Assembly: GCA_022316685.1 (NCBI GenBank)
Contig: JAKJHU010000108.1
Location: forward strand, 868,001 to 932,000
Direction: 5' to 3'
Length of the DNA: 64,000 nucleotides
Source of the DNA: Progne subis subis
Lineage: Eukaryota > Chordata > Aves > Passeriformes > Hirundinidae
Part shown: positions 23,877 to 34,660 of the stretch, in pieces
How positions within the stretch are numbered: the first letter of the stretch is position 1
Layout: each line of letters starts with the position of its first letter
The notes under the pieces: generated by a model
What the model was told of the DNA's origin: nothing
The model's database searches: none
What the model saw: only the letters and a program-made list of their open reading frames with translations
Made by a program: the position numbers and the translations under genes

Positions 23877-24236
23877 ATAAATATAATATTAAATAAATAA
23901 ATAAACAAATCTTTAAATAAATAAATTAAATAAAATTAAAACTAAAATTAAAATTAAAAAAATAAAATAAAAAATAAAATAAATGATAAAATAAAAAATA
24001 AAAAATAAAATAAATGATAAAATAAAAAATAAAAAATAAAATAAATGATAAAATAAAAATAAATGATAAAATAAATGATAAAATAAAAATAAAATAAAAA
24101 TAAAATAAAAATAAAATAAAAATAAAATAAAAATAAAATAAAAATAAAATAAAAATAAAATAAAAATAAAATAAAAATAAAATAAAAATAAAATAAAAAT
24201 AAAATAAAAATAAAATAAAAATAAAATAAAAATAAA
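23877..24236. repeat. A/T microsatellite complex (AAAT, about 33-bp and 11-bp periods)
   Basis: About 360 bp of almost pure A and T on this strand. It begins with AAAT repeats (23880-23935). Units of about 33 bp containing aaatgataaaataaaaaat follow to about 24075. It then settles into a highly regular 11-bp period, aaaaataaaat, repeated about 14 times to 24236. The regular part looks recently expanded. It reads open on the minus strand as a Phe/Tyr/Ile/Leu repeat, which is a composition artefact. Confidence 0.95.
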
Positions 24237-24277
24237 CCCCAGCCACTTACAGGGATCTGCCTCGGCAGCTTAAAGGG

Positions 24278-24324
<47 letters not shown>
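24278..24324. repeat. A47 homopolymer
   Basis: Forty-seven consecutive A residues, followed by G and a short A run. It lies 41 bp after the A/T microsatellite complex. No retrotransposon 3' end is recognisable directly to the left, so a poly(A)-tail origin is not shown. Confidence 0.93.
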
Positions 24325-24326
<2 letters not shown>

Positions 24327-24374
24327 AAAACTCAACAGCTTTCAGCTGAGCCCCTATACCACACCCAGGATGTC

Positions 24375-24820
24375 TGAAGAGCATCTCTGCGCTCCGAGGC
24401 AGATCGATCCCGCAGCGCAGACACAATAAATGAGCAGGCAGCCCCAGCGCCAAGCTCCGGCTCTCCAAGAACCCCCCCTGCTCGAGGTGCTCGTATTTTA
24501 CAGACGGCTCCGGCTCATCCCTTTTATAATGAGCCGGGCTTTATCCTGATTACCTGGAAAGCACAATCAGCCCGGCAGAGCCAGCCCCGCTAATCCTTAA
24601 CCCTTCCCACGCTGCCTCCCCGTCCCTCTGCGCTAGGATTTCCCTTTTTTCTCCCTGGAAAAGCTCGGTGGCTGCTCCCAGCTGGAGGACGGAGAGGTGC
24701 GGACGCTCAGGAACACGCGAGGTTGTTTCTCTGCTGCTCTCGCACCGCCAGAGAAAATTCAGCAGGCGCAAGTGCTGAGGAGAGAGCAGGAGTGTGTGCG
24801 ACGGCCGTGAAGGGGAGAGG
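24375..24820. promoter_or_regulatory. CpG-rich patch, possible CpG island
   Basis: I count by eye about 29 CpG dinucleotides in roughly 450 bp, well above the neighbouring sequence. Examples are gctccgaggcagatcgatcc near 24391 and gtgcggacgctcagg near 24697. No TATA box or convincing first exon is seen. It may be an unmethylated regulatory island or an alternative promoter. Confidence 0.35.
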
Positions 24821-24891
24821 TACCAGTAGCAAGGGCAGCCCCAAAGGAGGTTTCAACGCATCCTTAAACATCAAAAACACCCTCGGCTGTG

Positions 24892-24962
24892 GCAGCAGGT
24901 TGGAAATTGATGATTTTTGAGGTCCCTTCCATCCCAAACCAGTCTGGGGTTCTGTGATCACA
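24892..24962 (+). mobile_element. CR1 LINE 3' terminus (short)
   Basis: Sense-orientation CR1 end: caggttggaaattgatgatt, ttgaggtcccttccatccca, then ttctgtgatca, the last being the characteristic terminal 8-bp repeat word. Only the last 70 bp or so is recognisable. Confidence 0.85.
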
Positions 24963-25790
24963 AAACTCCTGTTGTCCTCCCTGCCCAGCACCGCTGCGGG
25001 TGTCACTCTGCTTGGGCAGTAACTGTTCCCCTCCTGGGATTTATTTATCCAGGCAACAAATTCTCCAGCAGAAATCACCTCCCTGTCATGTGTTTATCAG
25101 GAATATATCCAGAAAGGGTGGGGAACGGTCTGAGCTGCTGCCTATAAGCGTGTTCTTACATAAAAAAATCCCAAACCCGACTAAAACACAATTTCATATT
25201 TTTATAAGTAGTTGAAATCACATGAAAACTTCAATTAGAGGTTGTATGAACAACAACAAAAAAATTTAAAACTCCTCTGGAAGGTACCACACTCAAAAAG
25301 AACTCTGGATGTGCTACTACATAACTGCTACAGGTTCATTATTAGCAGCAATAATAATAAAAATAAAATCGACACAGACGAGACAGCGGCTTGGTGGCAT
25401 TTCCATTGTCCCACATCCATCCCAAACTCTCTCATCTGGATTTAAAACAGGAATCTAAACTTTGCAAAGCAAATCTTTGGATGGTGGAACACTACAGCCT
25501 TTTAAAAACCCAGAACATTTCACATGAACTTGAACCTGGCAGGCAGGAAGAGTCGTGCACAGCGAGAGCGTAATTTTAGAAAAATCCAAAACACCTTGGC
25601 AAATTGAAATTTAGCCAGGACATGAGCACAGCTCGCTAAAAGGCAACTGTGGGCTCCCAAAAGAGGCCCAGAACTTTCCCTTTTGCAAAACATAGGGATC
25701 CAAACCTTTAGATTCTCCGTTCCATGTGGAGAACGCAGGAGAGGGACAGGAAAATCACGTGGCTCAGATGAGGAACGCTGTGTTCTTCTC
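24963..25790. other. Unique non-coding sequence
   Basis: Single-copy, AT-rich in the middle (25190-25380). No gene or repeat recognised until the MIR remnant. Confidence 0.4.
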
Positions 25791-25866
25791 CATGTGACTA
25801 CAAGCAAATTACTCAGTCACTTGGTGACTGTTTTCTCCATCTGTGGAAGAGAATAATATTGAATGC
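25791..25866 (+). mobile_element. MIR-like SINE remnant
   Basis: catgtgactacaagcaaatt, then actcagtcac, ttttctccatctgtggaaga and gaataatatt parallels the MIR core in sense. The consensus order there is tgtgaccttgggcaagttac, cctcagtttcctcatctgta, then ataata. MIR is an ancient amniote tRNA-derived SINE. This is a diverged partial copy with no target-site duplications left. Confidence 0.6.
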
Positions 25867-26639
25867 TCACTTTGCCCACACCGCATTACTAAAAACTCTT
25901 TCAGAAGGTGAATTTTGGAGCGTGGCAGCACCATCAGGAGCTCCCTTCTGCCCAGACCTTCATGCAAAGCAACACCTTTGGAAGAGTCGGGGGTTCTTTT
26001 CCCAGCTTTGGCAAATTTGTGTTATGGGTTAATAAATTTTTATCGAAGGGTTTTCAGAATGCCACAGGAAAAGGCACTGCAGAGAGGGAAAGTCATTTTT
26101 AGAGCACTGAGATGAGGCCAAGAGAAAGAGATTTGGATCAGAACCTACAAAGCTCCGAGCTCAGACCTCTCATAATGATAATTAATGAATGAGACAGCAA
26201 ACATTTGTTTTTCGGGCCAAACTATTACCTTGATATGAAATGCCTGAAATAATTTCAAAGCAAAATATCTAAGCTGTAAATCTGTCAGCGCACCCCGAAA
26301 AGCGTTTGAATTTAATCTCCTGAGTTGTGCTGGGCTCTTCCTGTACAGCATTTACTGTTACAACCTCGATAAAGGCACTTGGAGTCGAGAAACTGAGCTC
26401 GGTAATTCACACCCCGTAAGAAAGGGCTGAGCCTGAGCTCAGGTGTAAATTCAGGCGTGGATTACACCCCGAGCCACCAAATCTCACCTGGCTGGCGGGA
26501 AGGAAGGAGAAGGATGAGGAAAAGGATGCTGCAGGGAGGGGAATACACTTCAACCAACAACCTGAGCGTGCTCAGGTGCCCTTGTGGCAGGAAAGGAGCG
26601 AGGGGAGAACCCGGCATTGAGCCATCAAACCTGGCAATG
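25867..26639. other. Unique non-coding sequence, partly AT-rich
   Basis: The part at 26150-26370 is AT-rich and possibly conserved (for example cataatgataattaatgaat at about 26172). No coding frame or repeat. Confidence 0.35.
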
Positions 26640-27030
26640 GTTTGTGCAAAGCAACGCGGCCGCCTCTGGTCAGCTCTTGGCTGTGCCCGGCAGATTACCG
26701 GGGGAACAGAGCGAGGCAAACGCTCCAGGACAGGGGGCAAAACATCGCGGGACGCTTAACCTGGGTTTTCATCGCCCGCTTTTCATCCCTGCCTTTGCCA
26801 CTCCGGCAAAGGAGGGAATGCTGGGATCCTGTGGCATTCCAGGGAAGCCAGCGGGGCAGCCTCGGAGGGCTCAGGCACAGCGAGGATGCTGCCGGTGTCC
26901 CCCGGCGCCCCGCCCGCTGTCCCGGCCCGTGCGCATTCCCCGGGCTCTAATCCCCTGGGATAATAGCGCTGCCCTTCAGACGCTGCCTGGTGCCCAGGGA
27001 AGAAAGGGCCGCGATGGATGCTTGCTCTTT
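26640..27030. promoter_or_regulatory. CpG island-like segment
   Basis: By eye there are about 29 CpGs in 390 bp of about 60 percent GC, densest at 26881-26945 (ccccggcgccccgcccgctg). It includes an acgcggccgcc motif (a GCGGCCGC octamer) near 26655. There is no TATA box. A 154-codon plus-strand open frame passes through (26584-27048) but is Pro/Ala/Gly/Arg-rich and unrecognised, as expected of GC-rich DNA. It may be a promoter or an orphan CpG island. Confidence 0.45.
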
Positions 27031-27081
27031 TTCGTTTCCCTAAGCTGATAGGCAGGGATTGTCAACTGCAATCAAGGGGGG

Positions 27082-27085
27082 AAAA

Positions 27086-27119
<34 letters not shown>

Positions 27120-27123
27120 TATA
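27082..27123. repeat. A22 followed by (TA)n microsatellite
   Basis: Twenty-two A then about ten TA dinucleotides. Confidence 0.93.
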
Positions 27124-28084
27124 AATAGTTAGAAACCTGCTACTGTTTTGTTACATATTTCATGTTTTCCATGGAGCAGGGGAGTCCCAGTCCTAAAAAA
27201 AAATCCTTGCTTTGAATGAGGAGAATAAATTCTTGTAAGAGCCACACCTTGTTGTCACACAGTCCACAGTGAATTTGGGGAGGTGACAAAGTCCCTTGAT
27301 AAAAAGGAATTTTAAGTGCATGTGCATTAATAAATAGAAGAAAGGCCCACCTGAGCTGGCAAACACGAGACCTCAGGTCACCAGAAGTTAATGCCACGTT
27401 CTGGGGAGCTGTGAAGGCATTGCTGGCATTCTTCTGGAGCTCCAAGCATCAGCTCCTGGCTCCTGCTAAGGGCTGGAAGCTGGTGACAAGGACCTTGAAC
27501 CAAACACAGCACAGCTGATTTTATAGACAAACCCTGTGCAGGTTTCATCCAGCTCTTAAAAAGCTTAGAACCGAACCTGGGCTAAATCCAACCCCTTAAA
27601 GTCCTGACTGAAGTTCTGCCCTTCCTCTTTCTCCTCCCCTTTTTATACCCCACTGGGCTTGATCTCAAAAATGAAAACACCTGAATCTTGTCTCCTTTTT
27701 GGGGAGGGCAAGGTGGGTCCTGAGTGAGAAAAAAATCTTAAGGAAATGAGGGAGCCAAGATCACGGACAGAAATTGTGTTTCATTTTCCATACCCTTCAA
27801 ATCCTGCACAGCACCATCTGTGCCTGCCTCGGACCCTGGAGCCATCCAAACCTCAAACCCTGACCTCAGGAATCCTCAGCTTCTGCTGTGGAATCAGAAC
27901 CGTGATCCCCTTAAACCCCTTTCCCTCTGCTGTGGTGAGGAGGAAGGATCACTAATAGGGCTGTGGAGTAATTAGTCATTAAGCCCCATATCCCATTAAG
28001 AGCTGCCAACAGCAGATGCCAAGGGAAGGGTGGGAGAGGAGCCTCAGTGCACGTTGATATTCCCCCAATATTCCCCTCTGGCTT
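27124..28084. other. Unique non-coding sequence
   Basis: Single-copy sequence between the TA microsatellite and a CR1 fragment. No gene recognised. Confidence 0.4.
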
Positions 28085-28380
28085 TCAGTGACACGGAAAT
28101 CTCCAAGGGGAGCCAGAGGAGGGGCCCAGGCTCTGTTCAGTGTGACAGGATGAGCAGCACTGGCCCCAAAATCAAACACGACCAGTTCCACCTCAACAGC
28201 AGGAAGAAGTTCTTTCCATGGAGGTGGCAGAGCCCTGGAAGCTGCCCAGGGAGGGTGTGGAGTGTCCCCCTCTGGAGACACCCCCAAATCACCTGGACAT
28301 GTTCCTGGGTCCCCTGGGCATGGAGGTTGGTCTGAGTGATGTCCAGGGGTCCCATCCAACCCCAGCTCTTCTCTGGTGCA
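28085..28380 (+). mobile_element. CR1 LINE 3' part with a remnant of ORF2 C-terminus
   Basis: Sense-orientation CR1. Nucleotide blocks are cagttccacctcaacagcag, gaagaagttctttccatgg, gagggtgtggagtgtcccc, ctctggagacacccccaaat and cacctggacatgttcctggg, then gtcccatccaaccccag near the 3' end. One frame still reads QFHLNSRKKFF, the conserved end of the CR1 reverse-transcriptase ORF, before indels break it. The element is 5'-truncated and inactive. Confidence 0.9.
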
Positions 28381-29108
28381 AAGATTTTGGGACAGCAGCG
28401 GGATCTTTGTCCCTGGACTGTCATTCCCCTGCTTCCCACCAAACCTTTACTCCCTGTGCACCTCCCCTGCCTTCAAGTGAATAATGGGGTGGATGAGCCG
28501 GGCAACATCTTGCCCATAAAAATTCCCAAAAAAAAAACCCCTTTATTTCCTGCAGAGATAAGAATATCTCCCATCTTTATAAGTTCCACATTGCAATCAA
28601 TGTGGTCTGCATTTAAAAAGCACACACAAACACGAATCCATCCATCCATCCACAGGCTGCACAGATTTCCATCCGTACCATCCAGACAGAACATTTTGCC
28701 ACACTCTGCAGGATTAAGCGCGCATTGCCACGGAGAAATAAATAAATAACCAACCGGCAATTTCTCAATTTCTCCCTGCTGCGTGGCAGTGGTGAAAATT
28801 GCTTGGAAATGGGGAACCATTATAAATATTCTATATATAACCGCACATTGTGGAGGGAAAGGGGGTGGGGGGAGAGGGGAGAAGGTTGGCGAGTTTGAAA
28901 AATGGGAACACAAAGGAGGGCATAGAAACCTATCCAGCCATTTCCACCTCGGTGCTATTTATAGCTGCAGCGTTGGGAGGTGTTTGTTTAAAGGGGCACT
29001 GGAGGAGCATGGAGGGACCAAGCCCTCCTTGGAGGAGGCATGCAAACAATATTCCCCTGGCAAAGGGAAGGAGAACTCGTCTGGCCTGAAAAATCATGGC
29101 TGTTCTTG
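28381..29108. other. Unique sequence with small hairpin, simple repeats and a G-rich run
   Basis: It contains an 8-bp perfect stem with a 4-nt loop (28586-28605, ccacattg/caatgtgg), (ATCC)4 at about 28638-28652, (AAAT)3 at about 28737-28749, and a G-rich run at 28855-28879. No gene. Confidence 0.45.
28855..28879 (+). other. G-quadruplex-type motif
   Basis: Four runs of three or more G separated by one to three bases: GGG, aaa, G5, t, G6, aga, G4. It fits the standard G4 pattern. Function is unknown. Confidence 0.7.
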
Positions 29109-29167
29109 CTTTTTCTTATTTCTTTTCTTTTTTTTTCTTTTTTTTTTTTTTTTTTTTTTTCTTTTCC
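29109..29167. repeat. T-rich tract ending in an acceptor-like cag
   Basis: About 58 bases, nearly all T with a few C and A, ending cttttccag. The end resembles a splice acceptor, but no convincing exon follows. Confidence 0.85.
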
Positions 29168-29971
29168 AGGATTCAAGTTCTAAATTGTGTTTGCTTCCTC
29201 ATTAACACTTCTGTTCCTCTAGCCTGGGGAGGTGGCTCCCTGGTTTTGGGTTCGGGTCCCAAACTGAAAAGAGAAGAAAGAGGGAAATTAGCGATCATTT
29301 CTGCCACCACCCTTCCCAAATTTCCCTTCTTTCCAGCAGGCATTGGCAAGGGGAATCGAATTTCAAAATGTTCTGGTTAACTCCACAGTTGGTCGAAAGT
29401 AAAAATGAAAAATATTCGCCTGAGCGCTGCCAATTCTGCTGAGAATGTATTTTGTTTTGAAATTCAGTAGAAATATTGAAATAATTGGGATGAAAAATCC
29501 AACCAGCTCCTAGGAGAATCCTTTGCTTCTGAAGAGTTATAGTAGGAACCCCTGAAGAGCTCCCTATTGTTCCCTTGTGAGATGCCATATGGAGTAGGAG
29601 GGGTGGGAACTCGAGGGAAGAGTTATGACAATGAAAACAAAAACATAAATAAAAGAAAGGAAGTTCTGTGTTCTCTGCGGGGACATGGCTGAGGACTCAG
29701 CAGCCCAGCCACAAGACGTTTCTGCCCCTCCAGCAGGGCATGGGGAGGATGGCAACAGCACGGGAGCGTTCTCTCAGGGCTGGTTTCACAGAGAACGTGG
29801 TTTTGTCAGCACTTCCGGCTCAGCCCCACTGGCCAGACAAGTTCTGGGCGTTTTGGTTCATCACAGGAGACTGTGGATGCCCCATGAGAAGAAGATGATG
29901 TTCTCCTCACTGGTGCTTTGGGGAGATTTTGGATCGGGGATCGGGGTTTGTGGCTGTGACCAGCGTGAAAA
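29168..29971. other. Unique non-coding sequence
   Basis: Single-copy sequence. No gene or repeat recognised. Confidence 0.4.
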
Positions 29972-30112
29972 TCCTGGAACGGGTTGGGTTGGGTGGGACC
30001 TTAAAATCCATTTCATTCCAACCCTGCCATGGGCAGAGACACCTTCCACTAGGCCAGGCTGGCCTTGAACATCCAACCTGGCCCTGGACACTTGCAGGGA
30101 TGGGAATATGGG
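29972..30112 (-). mobile_element. CR1 LINE 3' fragment, about 140 bp
   Basis: Antisense CR1 3' region in order: cctggaacgggttgggttgg, gtgggaccttaaaatcc, tccaaccctgccatgggcag, agacaccttccactaggcca, ggctggccttgaac, and ggacacttgcagggatggg. Confidence 0.92.
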
Positions 30113-30277
30113 GACTGCAGTAAAGGGAGTATCTGCTCCTGGCTCTCCTGCAATCTGTAGGGACAGCAGCCACCAAGGTGTTCCCTGCTCAGGCCACTCT
30201 GTGGAGCCCGTCACACATTCCCAGTGGTGATGCCTCTTCCCGTGGTAGCTGGAGTGCAGGTCCTGCCCATCAACTCT

Positions 30278-30338
30278 TCAAAATGTGCTCCCAGTCCTCA
30301 AAATGTGCTTCTAGTCCTCAAAATGTGCTCCCACTCCT
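30278..30338. repeat. 20-bp tandem repeat, 3 copies
   Basis: tcaaaatgtgctcccagtcc recurs at 30278, 30298 and 30318 with one to three differences. Confidence 0.92.
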
Positions 30339-30359
30339 CCTGGCTCTGGCAGGAGCCAC

Positions 30360-30720
30360 GCCAGCCATGAAAACAACCCGTCCCCCCTTGGAGAGCCGCG
30401 ACACAGCCGCGGCCACCTCGGCGACTGGCCACTGGCGATTGTTCTAACAAGCCCAGAAAACCCGTCTGAGAGCAAAGCGGGGGCTCAGCCTCGCTGCACC
30501 CCGAGCAGAGAGGGAGGGGATGCCCTGAGAGCCTCCCCAGGGCTGTTGATCGAGGTTACCGGGCTGCTCGTCCCTCCGGCCCCGTTTGCCGCGTCCCCAG
30601 GGGCCCGCTGACACACAAAATCTGTCCTGCTTTGGCTCCCAGCTCTGGAAACACAGCAAAGTCTTGCCCACGGCCAGGGGAAGGAGTCACAGCAGCCTGA
30701 AGGGCTTTTTACACGCCGAG
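30360..30720. promoter_or_regulatory. CpG-rich segment upstream of a TATA box
   Basis: About 23 CpGs by eye, clustered at 30378-30422 (gagccgcgacacagccgcgg and nearby) and 30550-30600. Together with the consensus TATA word at 30758 it could be a promoter reading rightward. No first exon can be named. Confidence 0.3.
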
Positions 30721-30757
30721 TGCTGCTGGCTGCCCTGGCACAAACAATGCTCGTGCC

Positions 30758-30765
30758 TATATAAG
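30758..30765 (+). promoter_or_regulatory. Consensus TATA box (TATATAAG)
   Basis: TATATAAG fits the TATAWAWR consensus exactly and sits in a GC-rich flank (ctcgtgcc before, aggtgtacag after). If used, initiation would be expected about 30 bases on, near 30790. A downstream gene is not identifiable; the next features are an A-rich run and AT-rich unique DNA. Chance occurrence is quite possible. Confidence 0.3.
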
Positions 30766-30878
30766 AGGTGTACAGAAAGCCGGCCGTGGAGCAGCAGCTA
30801 TCAGATTCTGGGCTTAATTATAGGTTTTAATTGTTTAACTGCAGGGGCATTTGGCAGTCATTAATACATGCTCATCGG

Positions 30879-30922
<44 letters not shown>

Positions 30923-30933
30923 GGAAAAAAAAA
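30879..30933. repeat. Long interrupted A run (about 55 bp)
   Basis: A32 with G interruptions afterwards (gaaaaaaaaaaaggaaaaaaaaa). Simple sequence. Confidence 0.93.
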
Positions 30934-31330
30934 TTGCTGAAAGAAGTTGAATCAACCTGAGAAAATAAAATATCATCCTACGAAATGCTTGATATATTGT
31001 TACTTTGATAAGTTCAAACAAGTGTGACTCACTATACAACCATTCTATCAATTCTGAACAAAAAACTGCATGGGATTATTATGCTTTTAATCCAAAGAGC
31101 TGGGTATTTGGAATTCCTCAAGCCCTTTGTGGTGTCATATTAGCTAGGCCAGTCTCTCATGAAAAGAATGTATTGTTGAATAGAGTTGAGTCCGGATCTC
31201 TGCTCCATTGGGTTGATAAAATGGCAGTTGATTTAAAAAGAACCAGCTTGTCTGGAGAAAGGATTAGCAGATTAAGAGACTGCATGTAATTTTTTTTTAT
31301 GTAATGTAAAGTTACATTTCATAACTAAAA
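30934..31330. promoter_or_regulatory. Possible conserved non-coding element
   Basis: About 400 bp, AT-rich, single-copy, and free of simple repeats and of any convincing coding frame. It contains words such as gggattattatgctttt (homeodomain/POU-like) and ggattaattaaaatgttaat. It is among the most CNE-like stretches in the window. Conservation is inferred from texture only. Confidence 0.3.
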
Positions 31331-32757
31331 GGGATTAATTAAAATGTTAATAGAAGAAGAGATGTTATTTTTCCTGGGACAAATGCCTCGCCACACATAT
31401 GAACATTCACTTTAGTTGCTGCTGCCTCGACAGTAGGAAACGAAATGCTATTCTCTGTGAGCAAGAGTTGACACGGAAAAGAGAGACAAGAGGTTTGTGT
31501 GGTGGCTCAGCATTTTATTTTCCTGTTCCACTGCTCTGGGTTTCAAAGCAGAACCAAATTTCCCTGTGCAGCCAGCCATATATATAAATTTATATATAAA
31601 TATATGCACACATACTTGCATATTTATCCCACTCGAAGAATGCAGCAGAACTCTTTTGCCTGACATATTTTCTGCTCTAATACAACGCGCTTTTCCCCCT
31701 TCTTTATGTGTTTTGTGTCTCCTTTGAGTCGGAGATCAGATTCTGCTCCCTGCGTGTGCATTTTCAGTGATTTAATCACGATTCTGCAGCAGGGGAAGGT
31801 GGCCAGGACTGTCCCAGTGCCCTGTCCTGCTCTTTGCAGGAAAGTTGCAAAGCTTGGCCATAAAAGCCCTACCTGAGCCCAGTTTCAGCGCTGTTTATAT
31901 TGAAAAGTTCAAAGTAAATCCCACCAGGAAGAGGTGGCAAGAAGCTGTCAAATTTACTGCCTGTGTCACCAAGCCCCAGCTTGTCTGAAAATCCTGGGCT
32001 GGGGCTTTGCTGTTTTGTTCTGCTTTCTTTTCTTCCCCGGGGATGAATTTTTGGCCGGTGAATTTTGGGCTCCCCAGGTTTTCTTTGACGCTTTTGTGAA
32101 GGGATCCAGGGGCACTGAGGGGAGCTGGGCTGAGCCCCTGCCCTGGGCTGAGGCACCTGCCAGACTTGAGGGGTTTTAGGGGAAAAGCACCACAGGTGCC
32201 CTGCCCTGGGACCCCCAGCTCTGCCCCAGGGCACCCCCTCTGTCCCCTGCCCCGCATCCCAGCTGAAGATGAGCTTCCTCTCAACTGAAAATTAATAATA
32301 ATTTAAAAAAAACCAAAAAACACACGTCCCACCATAAATCAAAACTCATCCTTATTTTCAGTGCTTCCCCACCTATGCAAATTGTGCAGGAGTCTCATCC
32401 TCCCTATTAAGTAACGCCACAAATGATCTTTTATTTTTTATTTTATTATTTTTTTTTTTAGTTCTAGCACCTAGATCTGCCTGTGCAATAAATTTTAATT
32501 GAGCGTAATAAACTTGCTCCACCGCTACCCCCGGCACCTGTGTACAGCTGTGCATTGATGATGCCATATTTGCAAAGAGGAGGAATTTCATTTCACTCTT
32601 AAATTCCCCTTCTTTTCACAAAAAAAAAGGAATAACATGGCCATAAACCATCATAAAAAAAAAAAAACAACCCACAAACCCTACAGGCTGCAATAAAAAC
32701 TACGTGTTGAAATATTTATTTAAGGCAATGCCAAACCTATTTTGCAGTGATAATAAC
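31331..32757. other. Unique sequence with an AT palindromic microsatellite
   Basis: AT repeats at 31578-31605 include a 16-bp perfect palindrome at 31581-31596. The part 31980-32260 is GC-richer with overlapping open frames of no recognisable type. A T-rich patch is at 32430-32460. No gene. Confidence 0.4.
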
Positions 32758-32784
32758 TTTTTTTTTTTTTTTTTTTTTTTTTTT
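32758..32784. repeat. T27 homopolymer
   Basis: Twenty-seven T residues. No adjacent retroelement end was recognised. Confidence 0.93.
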
Positions 32785-34660
32785 GGTGCCTATCTCCTCC
32801 TGGATCGCAAGGGAAAAACCTTTAATGAGGAATTTTCTTCCCACCCCTTTCCTCAGCCACTATTTAAACTATGCCCTGAAGTAGGAGGGTTGGTGCTGGT
32901 TCTTTGCTAAGAATAGCATCCCACCCATTTCACTGCAGATGTTTCCATTCACTGTACGAATGTTCAATGAATTTTTCAATCCCACCAGATTCCTGGCCTC
33001 AGCCACGTCAAGAGACAAAGAGCTCCACAGGTTTTTGTCAACTGTACAAAACCCGGTTCTTTCTCAGCGTTTTCAATGTACTGCAATTCACCTTCCCCGC
33101 TCCTTTTATTATTTACTCCTATGTTCTCTCATCTGAACAATCTCTTTCAAGAAATTATTCCTTTGAGAGCACTTTTGCAGGCCTCTAATTATTTCTGTTG
33201 TCCATCTCCCAGCTGTTTCTATTCATTCCCCGGCCCCCTCGCTCGGGAGTGACCAATGTCACGGGACACTGATATAATATCTTATATTTTCAATATCATG
33301 TTCCATGTGGGTTGCTGGGTTTTTCCTACCACTTCACTGGTGTTTTTTTAGCCACTGCTGCAGCCTGAACAGTGATACCATTGAACTGTTCACTCACAGA
33401 CCTCTCTTTTCCCCGCCTTTGGTGATAACTTAGATAGATACGGGCTGTCCAAATATTCTTTTGAAGAGTTCCCAGCTGGGAATTTCCACCCAGCCCCTCA
33501 AGATTTCCCTTTGACCACACAGGGTTCCATTAAAACCATTCACCACGTCCAGCTTAGCCCCAAAATCACTTTTTTCTGCCTCACTTTTCACTTTTTCCTG
33601 CCTTACTTTTCACTCTTCCTGCCTTCTTTTTCTGCTTTCCCAACCCAGTAGTAAATATATCCAAGCAACTACAAAACCCTGGGCCCAGCAGCGATTTTTG
33701 AGTTGGCAAAGGAATATTTCCTCCCATCTTGGGATGCTGTAGGGATGGGAAGGGCTTTTTCCTCCTGCCTAAACCACATCAGGGCTTTACCAGTCAGCTC
33801 TTGGCTCCTGGGCTTCCTTATCAGCCTTTCTCAGGGATTTTATCCCAAAATTTTCTGCGTGTCCGTATAAATTCTATCCCCCAGTCCTCCTTTACCCCCT
33901 GGTTTGCTGACCTGCTCTCAGAATCTGTCACAGAGATGTGATTTCCCCTGCTTTGGCTCATCTGTCTCCTATCCAGGAGTTCTTTTCCTGAAGTCTATTT
34001 TCAATAATCTCCTCGTTCAGCCTCACCCAGCGCTTAATTACGCCTTGCTGATTTGCAGTGTGCAGGGGGAACATCTCCAAAGGGGCAGGTTTCCCATGGA
34101 GCAGCTGATTTGAGCAGGATTATCACTTTTATCACTTTATTTTTTTTTCCTTTTCCTCCTGTCAGTAGTTCAGTATTGTCTTCCACGAATCACAGGTGTG
34201 TGCTCAGAGCTCCATCAGGGCTTCCCTCCAAGAGTTAACAGGGAGATATGGCATTTATTTCTCCGCAACACTGTGCTTTTCCTGAAGTGTTCTTCAAGCC
34301 TCCCTCAAGTGTAACAACTCTTTTCCCTCCCAGGCCCACTGTTCTGGCAAATCAATAAATTCTCTGCGAGCTGTTTGCGTCTCGATGTGCTCTTCAAATC
34401 CCCCCTTACCCTTCCTAATTTCCAGCTTGAGCTGGAGCCAGTATTGTTTAAATCCCACTCTGCTGACGGCACTGGGGTTGTTTTTCCTCCACTTTCTGGT
34501 GAGATGTTTGTCCCGTGAAAAGCACAGTCTGATGGATTATTCCCCATTTTCTAAAATGCTGCAGTAGTAGAAGGCAGGGATGGCCGAGGGGATCAGCACC
34601 ACACTCAAACTGCCTGGCACAAGCCAGGTTTGAGGAGCAACAGTACAAATTGGTGGCTTA
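32785..34660. other. Unique non-coding sequence; pyrimidine-rich tandem patch
   Basis: Single-copy sequence. At 33568-33640 a loose repeat of about 22 bp (cacttttcactttttcctgc-like) occurs two to three times. No gene or transposon recognised. Confidence 0.4.

Noticed and set aside
23926..24246. Minus-strand frame encoding a Phe/Tyr/Ile/Leu repeat, like a membrane protein
   Set aside because: It is a direct translation of the A/T microsatellite; hydrophobicity follows from the base composition.
26584..27048. 154-codon plus frame through the CpG island
   Set aside because: Pro/Ala/Gly/Arg-rich translation typical of GC-rich DNA, with no recognisable family and overlapping frames.
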